A stretch of 64,000 bases of DNA from JACCXG01 sp963750935 (GTDB lineage Bacteria; Acidobacteriota; Vicinamibacteria; Vicinamibacterales; 2-12-FULL-66-21). Made by a program: the position numbers and the translations under genes. The notes beneath the pieces are model-generated. The model was given only the letters and a program-made list of their open reading frames with translations, made no database searches and had not been told where the DNA came from. The stretch lies in contig CAVVSR010000014.1 of assembly GCA_963750935.1 (NCBI GenBank), positions 310,001 to 374,000 on the forward strand, read 5' to 3'. Positions 45,201-54,063 of the stretch are shown piece after piece; the stretch's first letter is position 1; every line of letters starts with the position of its first letter.

Positions 45201-45383
45201 GGAGTGCCTCGCCTCGGCCGTCTCCTCGCGTGTCACGACCACGGCGACGTTGGGCAGCCGCGCGTCGGTCTGATCGAGGATGACGCCGCGGATGGTCGCC
45301 CGAGGCGTCTGGGCCATGGCTGGACCGGTGACGAACAGCGTGATGGCGGCAAGGATCAGTGAGCGGAAAAACAGTGATCTCAT
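42234..45383 (-). CDS. TonB-dependent receptor (Oar-like)
   Basis: 1049 residues, intact. Signal peptide (1-24), carboxypeptidase-regulatory-like domain ('IRGVILDQTDARLPNVAV'), plug ('NLPLDGRNFLELALLSPG', 'NYLLDGVYNVDPKL'), then a large beta barrel ending in the outer-membrane Phe ('RRIQFGVRAIF'). 'GRNAAGQVNVVSRSGSN' and 'FGGSIGGPIARNRTFFF' are typical of acidobacterial Oar-like receptors. Outer-membrane import or attachment of large substrates is the known family role. It is divergent from an M28 peptidase, which hints at peptide uptake, though that is weak evidence. Confidence 0.92.
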   Translation of the reverse strand: MRSLFFRSLILAAITLFVTGPAMAQTPRATIRGVILDQTDARLPNVAVVVTREETAEARHSTSDSQGRFTFAELPAGRYSIEAKLAGFSTYRNRAQLAVGQELWIEAQLAVTATATVTAAGEARPPLLEQNSPALSTVILQDQIANLPLDGRNFLELALLSPGTVPAPQGSASSVRGDFAFVTNGAREDFNNYLLDGVYNVDPKLNTPAVRPPVDGIQEFEVATSTYDASFGRNAAGQVNVVSRSGSNTFSGTAYEFLRNGALDSRNHFAPDDVEDPEYSRHQFGGSIGGPIARNRTFFFADYEHTRLREGITRVTNVPTAAERTGDFSQSLFARPIDPGSGQPLPGGILPSFFQNPIGSAIAALYPVPNRNAPFANFVSSPTLSDDVHQFDGKVEHNVGASARIAARYSFSDRGLLEPFAGTTFSAVPGFGNDVDRRAHNLGVTFTSATPGYVNDLRFGFNRVGIGVFPDNPGTSNASVGLPSLTTNPRDLGLSFISVSGYSPIGHEYNNPQESTSDTFQISDTATVVRGGHLFKLGGEWYGVRQSAYRDVQARGFLTFVAQGYTGNALADLLLGLPVLTGGAQLDNPQNLRAQNWSLFAHDDWRATRTLTISAGVRYDYASPPVDKDDRANLYDFTTGSVVAVGTNGMPRGGFEPDRNNISPRVGFAWTLDDLSQWVVRGGYGTYYNQGALATSEGLFFNPPYFNLGVYFPAQGLPPLTVNNPFPADFPVYIPQSATAYQRDLQTPWMEHWNVNVQRQIGVGRAIEVAYVGSRGHDLISARDGNQPAASPNPFNLRPNPLYADITLIESRASSRYNAMQIKYVQRVEHGLSYIASYTYGKSTDDASGFFTSAGDPNFPQNSLDPGAERSRSSFDVRHRFSAGVTYELPLSGNAWLDDWSLQAIATYQSGRPFTVAVHPDIDASNTGRANLGFGYNDRPNVTGDGSLDDRTEERWFDTAAFTMPAFGTFGNTGRNSLEGPGYRNLNLAVVKLLPLGDDARLQLRFETFNLFNSTNLDLPDAFLGSPTFGQVLSAGSPRRIQFGVRAIF

Positions 45384-45415
45384 AAGTCAGCGGATTAGAC
45401 GCACAGGAGGGCGAC

Positions 45416-46420
45416 ATGGCCCCGGTGGCAAAAGGTGAATATTATCGCGATGTGAAGCCCATCCTTGCGACCGTCCTCGTCCTAGCGATCTCGACCTCGG
45501 GTTGCGCGCTGCGCATGTCGTCATCCGGTGCCCGGCCCGGACCAGTGTCCGAATCGTCCGTGCGCGCACACATGGAGTTCCTGGCGGGTGATGCGCTGAA
45601 CGGCCGGGGCAGCGGCACTCGCGACGAATGGATTGCCGCCGCCTACGTCGCGTCGCACATGCGACGCCTCGGCCTCGAACCGATGGGTGAATACGGCGGC
45701 TACATTCAGGGTGTTTCGACGAAGGGGGACGGCCGCACCTGGAACGCGGTGGGCCGTCTGCCGGGCAGCGATGCCCGCGCCCGCCAGGAAGTGATCCTCT
45801 TGAGCGCCCACCTCGACAATCTCGGCAACCGATCCGACCGGGCCGGCGCGCCGCCCGACGCGCTCTACAACGGCGCCGACGACGATGCGTCGGGGTCGAT
45901 TGCGGTGCTGGAGCTGATGGACGCGCTGGCGACCGGCCGGCGTCCGCGCCGCACGATCGTGTTCGCGCTGTTCGGCAGCGAGGAGCGCGGCGGCCTCGGC
46001 TCGCGCTTCTTCGCCGATCAGCCGACGGTGCCGCTCACCGACATCGTCGCCAACCTGCAGTTCGAGATGATCGGGCGGCCTGATGCCAAGGTGCCGGCGC
46101 GCACGCTGTGGCTGACCGGCTACGAGCGATCGAACCTCGGACCCGAGCTCGCGCGCCGCGGCGCCAGGCTCGTGCAGGATCCGCATCCGGAGATGAAGTT
46201 CTTCGTCCGCTCCGACAACATCCAGTTCGCGCGCCGCGGCGTCATCGCGCACACCGTCTCGAGCTACGGGCTCCACAAGGACTACCACACGCCCGCCGAC
46301 GACATCACCCGCATCGACTTCACGCACATGACCGACGCGATCCGCTCGATGATCGAGCCGATCCGCTGGCTGGCGAACGCGTCGTTCAAGCCGGCGTGGA
46401 ATGCGGGAATGAAGCCGTAA
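45416..46420 (+). CDS. M28 family metallopeptidase, secreted or lipoprotein
   Basis: 334 residues. GGAGGG before ATG 45416 supports the start; a GTG at 45452 would give a shorter leader. A hydrophobic leader ends 'STSGCAL', a possible lipobox. Zinc ligands appear in order: 'LLSAHLDNLG' (His), 'NGADDDASG' (bridging Asp), 'GSEERGG' (catalytic Glu and ligand Glu), and 'HKDYHTPADD' (last His). All are present, so it should be an active aminopeptidase-type enzyme. Between the TonB receptor (divergent) and a membrane protein (convergent). Confidence 0.87.
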   Translation: MAPVAKGEYYRDVKPILATVLVLAISTSGCALRMSSSGARPGPVSESSVRAHMEFLAGDALNGRGSGTRDEWIAAAYVASHMRRLGLEPMGEYGGYIQGVSTKGDGRTWNAVGRLPGSDARARQEVILLSAHLDNLGNRSDRAGAPPDALYNGADDDASGSIAVLELMDALATGRRPRRTIVFALFGSEERGGLGSRFFADQPTVPLTDIVANLQFEMIGRPDAKVPARTLWLTGYERSNLGPELARRGARLVQDPHPEMKFFVRSDNIQFARRGVIAHTVSSYGLHKDYHTPADDITRIDFTHMTDAIRSMIEPIRWLANASFKPAWNAGMKP

Positions 46421-46427
46421 TGATCGA

Positions 46428-46510
46428 GTCGTGATCGGTGATCGGGATCAGGAAACGGAGCCGTGGAGTGATCGATCTTCGATCACCGATCCCGATCACC
46501 GATCACGACG
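46428..46510. repeat. GATCGGT heptamer hairpin between convergent genes
   Basis: Arms GTCGTGATCGGTGATCGGGA (from 46428) and its inverse (46481-46510) pair perfectly over at least 22 bases; the loop is about 30 bases with ATCGAT inside. It fills the gap between the M28 peptidase and the membrane-protein stop, where a bidirectional terminator is expected. Confidence 0.87.
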
Positions 46511-46518
46511 CGATCACA

Positions 46519-48499
46519 CTACGGTCCGACCACCCGCAGTTCCTTGAGCAGCCAGTCTTCGACCGGGTGCAGGCGCAGGTAGCGCGTCGTGATGTCGGGC
46601 AGCGTCAGCTGCACCGGCACCCTGACCTGATCCTCGAGCGCGCCGGCGATCGCGGCGCCGCCGGTCCAGTCCTCCCAGATCGTCTGCCAGCTGACGCCGT
46701 CGGGTGAGGTCTCGATCGCGAAGCGTCTCCCGAACTCGGGCCAGAACTCACGCAGCGTGAACTCGATCGTGCGGACGACCTTCGTCGCGCCGAGGTCGAG
46801 GACGACATGGCTGCGCGGCTCCTTGGTGACGGTATAGGCGTGCGGCGTGCCGCCGGACGGCCGCCGGTCGTGCGGCTGCGCGCGCAGGATGTACGACATC
46901 CCGGCTCCCGACACGTCGCCGCGCTGGATGCCGGGAATCGATTCGATCAGGCGGCGGAAGTCGCCGGCGGGATCGCGCCGCTCCGACACGATGATCAACA
47001 GCGTCCGGCCGCGCGCGAGCTCGACGACGGCGGAGGGATCGTCGCGGCGGAGCGACTGGCAGAGGATGCCGTAGTGGGTCGGGATGTGGCCGCTGTAGCC
47101 GTTGATCAGCGGCAGCCGGTGCGACATCGATCGGAACATCGCCCCCACGCTCACGGCGGCGTCGTCTGGCGGCAGTTCGAGGACGGTGGCGGCCGGTACA
47201 CGCGGCAGCTCGACGCGGCCCGGCGCCGGCGAGACCGGCATCGGGTCCATCAGGCCGTCGATGCCGATGCCGGCGGCGATGAGCGAGGCCAGGACCATCC
47301 GCAGCCGTCCGCCGGCAGGCAGCAGCAGGTGCAGGGTCACGCCGCCCGCGACCGCCAGGCAGAGCGCCATCAGCATCGCGTAGCGGACGGGGACGCGGAG
47401 GCCGTTGTAGCCGGGAAGCCGCACCAGCCACTCGGTACGGTCTCAGCCATCCCGCCGCGCCGGCATCGGGCGCCGCCGGTCCGAACGTCAGCGCCGCCAT
47501 GCACAGTGCCGCGAGGACGTAGAAGATGACCGTGCGCCGGACGTCGGGCTGGATCGTCGCGCGCCGGACGGCCATCGAGATCAGCCCGGCGACCACGATG
47601 GCGACGATCGTGAGGCCTGGAAAGAGGAAGTCCTCGATGGTCGGGACGTTGCGCGGCGGCCAGAACGCGAGCATGTGCGGCGGGTTGAGGAACGAGCCCG
47701 CGTGCGCGTTGAACTGCATGATCTCGGTCCGGCCGCGCATCAGTCCGAGCGCGAGGTGGATCTCGCGGTACTTCAGCACCGTCGGCAGCAGCGGCAGCGA
47801 GGACACGGCCAGGGCCACGCCGATGGCGGCCAGGTCCCGCCATCGCCTGGGCAGGATCACGAACCAGCCGATCCACAGCATCAGCAGCACCGGCGCGAAC
47901 AGCAGGTAGTAGCCGTTCGAGAGCCCCTGCAGCACCCAGGCGATGCCGAAGACCACGAGCCAGCGGCGCCGCCGCGTGTCGAGGAACGCGTGCAGGCCGA
48001 CGAGCTGCAGCGGCAGCCACTGCGACGTCAGCACCTGCAGGTGCGACAGCTGTCCGGCGCGGAATGGCGCGAAGGCGTAGGCCAGCCCGGCGCACAGCGC
48101 GGCGGCCGTCGATCCCGTCAGGCGCTGGACGAGCAGGTAGGTGAAGAAGCCCGAGAGGGCATACGAGAGCAGCAGCGCGACGTTATACGCGAGCGCCGGT
48201 GAGCCGCCGAGGAGCAGCAGCGGCGTGGTGAACAACCCGATGCCGGCGAGGTGCTCCGAGAGCGCCAGCGCGCCGCGCATCGGGTAGAAGATCGGCGGGT
48301 TCCACCACTCGTCGGTGAAGGGCACCGCCTGCGCGTTCCACCAGAGGATCCAGGTGTTGAGGAGCGGATCTCCGGGATCGAAGGCGATCCGCGAGGAGAT
48401 CTGCGTGACCAGCGGCCAGGTCCCGGCGACCGCCAGGACGGCGAACAGCGCCGCAACCGCGAGCGGATGAGGATGGCCGAATCGCGCAGTCACCCTCAC
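46519..48499 (-). CDS. Polytopic membrane protein with C-terminal discoidin-like domain, one frameshift
   Basis: About 659 residues after repair. Ten or more TM segments fill the first 400 residues; 'IAFDPGDPLLNTWILWW' after TM1 resembles the acidic first loop of GT-C-like proteins. The frame breaks near 47434 (one extra base in GTACCGAG). The other frame continues with 'RLPGYNGLRVPVRYAML', a periplasmic region, and an F5/8-type (discoidin) segment around 'VVLDLGATKVVRTIEF' to the end. A GT-C transferase or related envelope protein carrying a carbohydrate-binding end is plausible. Start GTG 48499 lies 16 bases after the upstream peptidase stop. Confidence 0.72.
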
Positions 48500-48514
48500 C
48501 CGTCCCGTCGTGCT

Positions 48515-50141
48515 TCAGCGAATGGCCGGCGCCGTCGCGGTGCCGCGGCCGCGCCCGGCCGGCGCGGCGACCGGCTTGCGCGGCAGCTTCTCGTCGCGAT
48601 TGGCCGCGTGGTAGGCGAACGCGGCGACGATGACCGCGTTCTTGCGCATGTCCTCTTCCTGCACGCGCTCGTAGGTGTCCATCGTCGAGTGATGGGTGCG
48701 GGTGTCGTACTCCACCTCGTCCTGAATGAACTGGAACCCGGGCAGGCCGACCCGATCGAACGACTGGTGATCGGTGCCGCCGGTGTCCCTGATCGTGATC
48801 GCCTGCATCCCGAGATTGTGGAACGGCTTCATCCAGGCGTCGAAGACGGCGCCGATCGCCTCGTTGCCCTGGAGGTAGATGCCGCGAATCGCGCCGGTGC
48901 CGTTGTCCACGTTGAAGTATCCCGCGAACTTGGCGTGTGCGGGCTTGAACGCCGCGTCGGTCGCGCTGCCGAAGTGCGCGGTCACGTACTCGCGCGATCC
49001 GATCAGCCCCTGCTCCTCGCCGCCCCACAGCCCGATCCGCACGGTGCGCCGCAGCCGCAGTCCGCTCTGCTTCAGGATGCGCATCGCCTCCATCATCACC
49101 GCGGACCCCGCGGCATTGTCGGTGGCGCCGGTGCCGCCGTGCCACGAATCGAAGTGCGCGCCGAGCATCACGATCTCGTCGGCCTTGTCCGTCCCGGGGA
49201 TCTCCGCGACGACGTTGAACGAGGTCGGGTCGTCGTGGAACGTGTTGCGGATGTCGAGCTCCATCGTGACCGGCATGGTCTTCTCGAGCGTCCGGACGAT
49301 GCGGCCGTAGTGCTCGACGGCGATGGTCAGCGCGGGCAGACCGACGTCCGCGTTGGGCTGGCGGTTGGCGCTGGCGCCGCCGACGAAGACGTTGCCGCCG
49401 TCGCCCCGTCCCGGCGTCACCGTGGCGAGCACGCCTTCATCCTTCAGGAACTGGGTGCGGCGCTGCGCGAACGACACCCCGCCACCGCCACGTCCCGCCG
49501 GTCCACCCTGACGGCCGGGTCCGCCGAAGCGGCCGCGCCCGCGCGGCGTCGAGTCCGATTCGCGTTCCAGCGCCTCGAGCTCCGCGTCGGTATAGCGGGT
49601 CGCCTGCGGCGTCCACAGCGCCGGGACCTCACGCAGCGCCTGCGTGAAGACGACCTTGCCCCGCAGCTTGCCCTTGAACTTCGCCAGATCCTCCTCGGTG
49701 TCGAGCACCGCGAGGACCGCGTCACCCAGTCACCGCCCCGCTGGTGCCAGGCGTCCACGCCGTCGACATGCCGATCACCGGGAAGCTGCCGCCGGGCGTC
49801 GTGGCGGTCACGGCGAACTTCTCGTTCGACCAGCCGCGTCCGAATGGCCCGAACGGCTCGAGCTTCGCGTTGGCCAGCCCCCACGACGTCATCTCCTTCA
49901 CCGCCCATTCGCCGGCCTTGCGGAAGCCGGGCGAGTTGGTCAGGCGTGGACCGTAGACGTCGGTCAGCCAGCTGGTGATCTCCATCACCTTCGATCGTTG
50001 AAAGCCTTCGTCCTTGATCTTGTAGACCGCCTCGTAATCGACCCGTTCCGGCGCCTGCTGCGCCGACAGCGGGGTCAGCGCCAGTCCTGCAGCCAGCGCT
50101 GCGCCCGCGAGCAGCGGCCGCTGCCCTATCGTGAATCTCAT
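48515..50141 (-). CDS. Secreted M28 (carboxypeptidase Q-like) metallopeptidase, one frameshift
   Basis: About 541 residues after repair. Signal peptide; 'TDVYGPRLTNSPGFRKAG' then a PA-type inserted domain; zinc motifs 'GAHFDSWHGGTGATDNAAG', 'GGEEQGLIGS' and 'TRTHHSTMDTYERV'. The frame breaks near 49727 (one extra base) between 'GTSGAVTG' and 'DAVLAVLDTEEDL'. A Gly/Arg-rich insert ('RGRGRFGGPGRQGG') around residue 180 is unusual. GAGAGGA precedes ATG 50141. Likely a periplasmic or secreted dipeptidase/aminopeptidase. Confidence 0.85.
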
Positions 50142-50372
50142 CGCGTCCTCTCCGGTTTGAATCAGTAGTGCAAAGCGTACAAAAAGGGATTCAAGGATAA
50201 CCCGACACCCGGTTACAGAATCGAATTCGACCCCACAGGCCTGTAAATGCGCTCCCGCCGGCGCTCGTCCCGAGAGGCGCGGAGTTATTGGGAATACGGG
50301 ACTTCCTGCCCTCGCCACGGTCGCGCTGGATTGTGGTCCAAGGGTTGCACAGCGGGCCCGCAAGGTTCTCCT

Positions 50373-52827
50373 ATGAGTCTGGCATCTTCTTCCCTCGACC
50401 ACGCGGACGCCCCGCTCTTTGCCGACGGCCTCGGCGAGCGCTCGGTGGCCGCTGATGCGACCACCGGCGAACTGCTGCAGATCCTGCGGCTGCGGCCGGT
50501 GTTGACGGCGGTGCCGTCGTTCGAGTTCGCGCTGCGCGAACGCACCGCGCGCCTCGCCAACTTCCGCCATGCCTACTATGCGCGCGTCCGCCGCGTCGAT
50601 CGCGTGCAGGCGAACGGGTCGCTGGCGATCGTCTCGGATCACGTCGAAGGCACACGGCTGTCGGAGATTCTTCGCGTCGCGCAGTCGCGCCGCCTGCAGC
50701 TCGACATCAACGCCGCGCTGTGCCTGATCCGCCAGCTCGTGCCGGCGGTGGCGCTGATGCACGAGAACGCGCGCGACGCCTCGCACGGCCTGATCGCGCC
50801 GGAGCGCATCGTCGTCACGCCGCACGCGCGCCTGGTGATCGCCGAGCACGTCGCCGGGTCGGCGGTCGAGCAGCTCCAGTTCGGACGCGAGCGGCTGTGG
50901 CAGGAATTCCGGATCGCGATGCCGTCGTCCGCGGGCATGGGGCGGTTCGATCATCGTGCCGACGTCAACGGCATCGGCGTGACGGCACTGTCGCTGGTGC
51001 TGGGCCGTCCGCTGGCGGCCGAGGAGTTCCCGCACGCGATTCCGAGCCTGCTGATGCAGGCGCGCGAGCGCTCGCCCTATGGCGAGGAGCGGCCGCTGTC
51101 GAATGTGTTCCGCAACTGGCTCGCGCGGACGCTGCAGCTGGACGTGCGCCGCGCCTTCGCCTCGGCGCCCGAGGCGCTCGCCGGGCTCGAAGAGATGCTG
51201 GCCAGCGATGCGACGTACGTCGCCGCGCCGGTCGCGCTCGAGACGTTCCTGTCCCAGTACACGGCCGCCGTCATGGAACCGCGCGGCGCCGCGCCGGTCG
51301 CACCCGTCGCATCCGTCGCGCCAATGACCCTGGCCGCGCCGGTGCCGGCCGCGACTCCGGTATTGCGAGCCGTCGAGGCCCAGGCGCCGATGGTTCTCGA
51401 CGTTCGCGCGCCGATGCCCGTGATCATTCCCGCGCCCGCTGCGTTCGTGCCGCCGGCCGCCGTCGCGTGGCCAGTCGCCGCGGAAGCCGCGCAGCGTTGC
51501 GCGAGGTGCCGGCGCCGCCGTTGGCGTCGAGGTGGCTCCGTCGCTGCGCGTCGACGCGCCGTCGCCGGTGTCGCGATCGATTCAGGAGTTGCCGACGCTC
51601 GCCGAACTGCTCGCCGAGCGCGAGATGAAGCGCGCCGCCGACAAGATCCCGGCGCCAGTCTCCGTCGTTCCGCCCGTCGTCGAATCCATCAAGAGCCCTG
51701 AGCCGGCGTCAACCGTCGTGCCGACGGTCGAACCCGCTGCGCTGTCTGGCAACTTCGAGGATCTCGACGGCATGTTCGGGCCAGTCACCCCGGTCGTCAG
51801 CGAAGACGAGGGCGTTGAGGAAGAGGCCGTGGCGCCGGTCGTCAACGACACGCCGGCGCCTCCGCGCCAGCGCTCGCGGCTTCGCCTGGTGGCGGCGGTG
51901 CTCGCGGTGATGGCGATTACCGGCGGCGGCGCACTCGCGGCCAAACTCTACGGCGGCGGCGCCGGCACCGCGGCAGCAGCCGACCTCGGCATGCTGATCG
52001 TGCAGTCGAGCCCGGCGGGCGTCGAGGTCTTCGTCGACGGCGTTTCGCGCGGCATGACGCCGGCGCGGGTATCGCTGCCGTCCGGTTCGCACATCCTCGA
52101 ACTGCGTGGCCGTGGCGTTCCGCGCGTGATTCCGTTCCAGGTTCCGGCGGGCGGTCAGGTGTCGCAGTATCTCGAGTTCGCCGACACGCCGCTGACCGGT
52201 CTGCTGGTCGTGCACTCGCAGCCCGCAGGCGCGAAGGTCACCGTCGACGGCGTGGCGCGCGGCGTCGCGCCGCTGACGCTCGAAGGCATGTCGCCCGGCG
52301 ATCACGAGGTCGTGCTGACCAGCGACGCCGGCACATCCAAGCACACCGTCAAGGTCCTGGCCGGCACCACCGCGTCGCTGGTTGCGCCGGTCATGCCCGC
52401 GGCGGCGGAAGGCCCCGTCTCGGGCTGGGTCAGTGTCAAGGCCCCCTTCACGGTGGAGATTCGTGAAGACGGCCAGTTGATCGGGACGACCGACAGCGAC
52501 CGGCTGATGATGGCGGCGGGCCGGCACGTCCTCGAGCTGGTGAACCAGACCCTCAACTACCGCGCGTCGCGCGTCGTGCAGGTGTCGCCGGGCAAGGTCG
52601 CCACGTTCTCGATCGACCTGCCGAAAGGCTCGGTCAACCTCAATGCCTCGCCGTGGGCCGAGGTGTGGATCGACGGCAAGCGCGTCGGCGACACGCCGAT
52701 CGGCAACCTCGAAGTGCCGATCGGACCGCACGAGATCGTGTTCAAGCACCCGCAGTTCGGCGAGAAGCGTCACGCGGTGTCGGTGACGGCCGCGGCGCCG
52801 GTCCGGCTCAGCGTGGTGATGAAGTAG
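50373..52827 (+). CDS. Pseudokinase-like domain, TM segment and PEGA repeats, one frameshift
   Basis: About 817 residues after repair. Residues 1-290 follow the order of a protein kinase fold but without catalytic residues. The catalytic loop is 'SHGLIAPERIVV' (His138-Gly-Leu for HRD), the DFG position is 'AEH' at 157-159, and no beta3 Lys is seen. 'ADVNGIGVTALSLVLGRPL' matches helix F. Then come a Pro/Ala/Val-rich linker, one TM ('RLVAAVLAVMAITGGGAL') and extracytoplasmic PEGA repeats ('SSPAGVEVFVDGVSRGMTP', 'SQPAGAKVTVDGVARGVAP', 'SPWAEVWIDGKRVGDTP'). The frame shifts somewhere in 51480-51530. Function unknown; signalling scaffold is inference. Confidence 0.78.
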
Positions 52828-52834
52828 AGACTGA

Positions 52835-52911
52835 GTCGGGATCGGTGATCGGTGATCGGGGACTGGTGATCACTGCGATCCGATCCCGTTCCCCGAATCA
52901 CCGATCACGAC
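52835..52911. repeat. GATCGGT heptamer hairpin, imperfect
   Basis: Left arm gggatcg, gtgatcg, gtgatcg, ggga (52837-52862) and right arm gatcccgttccccgaatcac.. (52882-52911) are imperfect inverses. GTGATCAC lies in the loop. Unlike the copy at 46428 it separates two genes on the same strand. Confidence 0.78.
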
Positions 52912-52935
52912 GAGCAACATCGTAAGGGTCCAAGA

Positions 52936-53868
52936 ATGAACAGAGTGCTGGTGGCGGCCTTCGTAGTGTCGATGGGCGCGAGCGTTCCGGCGTTCGCGCA
53001 GGACGGACCGTTGGGCGCGGCCAAGGACCTCTATGCGTCGGCGCGCTACGACGAGGCGCTCACCGTGCTCAATTCGCTTCGCGGCCGCGACAACGTGGAT
53101 CGCCGCTCGGTCGAGCAATACCGCTCGCTGTGCCTGCTGGCGCTGGGCCGATCGGCGGAGGCCGAGAGCGCCATCGCTGCCGTGGTCGCCGCGGACCCGA
53201 CCTATCGTCCGGGTGACGCCGAATCGCCGCGCGTGCGCGCCACGTTCTCCGACGTCCGCCGCCGCGTGCTGCCGGACATCGCCACGTCCCGGTACGTGAC
53301 CGCGAAGGGCGCGTACGACAAGCGCGACTGGGTGGAAGCGGAGCAGCAGTTCCGCGTCGTGCTGTCGCTGATCGACGACCCCGATACGGGCGGCAAGCTG
53401 ACCGACCTCCGCATGCTGACGGTGGGATTCCTCGAGCTGAGCGCCCGCAACGCGGCGCCGCCTCCCGAGCCGAAGCCGGAGCCGGCCCCGGCGCCACCTG
53501 TGACGGCCGCGAAGCCGACGTCGGCGCCGGCCCGCGAACCCGCAGCCATGTCCGCGCGTCCGGCAGGTCCGGTCGCGGGTCGGACCTACAGCGCGGACGA
53601 TCCCGAAGTGAAGCCGCCGACGGTGATCCGCCAGGAGATCCCGAACGTGCCGTCAAGTGTGATCAGCATGGCCAAGCCGCGCGGCCTGCTCGAAGTGATC
53701 ATCGACGAGCAGGGGCGCGTCGTCGCCGGATCGCTGCGCGGGACGATTCATCCCGCCTACGACAGCCAGCTGCTGGTGGCGGCTCGCGACTGGAAGTACA
53801 AGCCGGCGACGTTCGCGGGTCAGCCCGTCCGCTTCCGGAAGCTGATCCAGATCGCCGTGAAACGCTGA
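52936..53868 (+). CDS. Periplasmic protein with TPR-like region and TonB C-terminal-like domain
   Basis: 310 residues: signal peptide (1-22); helical repeat region ('LYASARYDEALTVLNSL', 'LLALGRSAEAESAIAAV') resembling TPRs; a Pro-rich stretch ('PPPEPKPEPAPAPP'); and a C-terminal domain ('GLLEVIIDEQGRVVAGSL', 'AYDSQLLVAARDWKYKPA', 'RKLIQIAVKR') that matches TonB/energy-transducer C-termini. TonB proteins normally have an N-terminal membrane anchor, but here a cleavable signal is predicted, so it may be a soluble TonB-like adaptor. It lies between the pseudokinase-PEGA and HTH-propeller genes on the same strand. Confidence 0.78.
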   Translation: MNRVLVAAFVVSMGASVPAFAQDGPLGAAKDLYASARYDEALTVLNSLRGRDNVDRRSVEQYRSLCLLALGRSAEAESAIAAVVAADPTYRPGDAESPRVRATFSDVRRRVLPDIATSRYVTAKGAYDKRDWVEAEQQFRVVLSLIDDPDTGGKLTDLRMLTVGFLELSARNAAPPPEPKPEPAPAPPVTAAKPTSAPAREPAAMSARPAGPVAGRTYSADDPEVKPPTVIRQEIPNVPSSVISMAKPRGLLEVIIDEQGRVVAGSLRGTIHPAYDSQLLVAARDWKYKPATFAGQPVRFRKLIQIAVKR

Positions 53869-54063
53869 CCTGTCGCGTCCGAGGTCGTGCACCGGCGTGC
53901 ATTCCGCGTATGCTCCCGGTGTGTAATTTCGGTGATTCAGTGCCCTCCAGGATGCTCAGCCGTCGATCGCCGCCGGGCTGTCGCCAGCCGAATTCCCGCC
54001 TGATTTTTTCAATCCTTACCTGAGCCTGACTGATGGCAGGGAAGTCGCAAATCTCCCGCCGAA

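Noticed and set aside
42894..45362. 822-codon open frame antisense to the TonB receptor
   Set aside because: High GC keeps antisense frames open. Its translation is Arg/Ala/Val/Asp-rich with no motif, and the receptor on the other strand is clearly real.
41910..47440. Programmed +1 frameshifting at TACCGAG (41916 and 47434)
   Set aside because: Only two instances share the context, the other breaks do not, and unrelated genes are involved; sequencing error is simpler. Kept only as a check within the frameshift finding.
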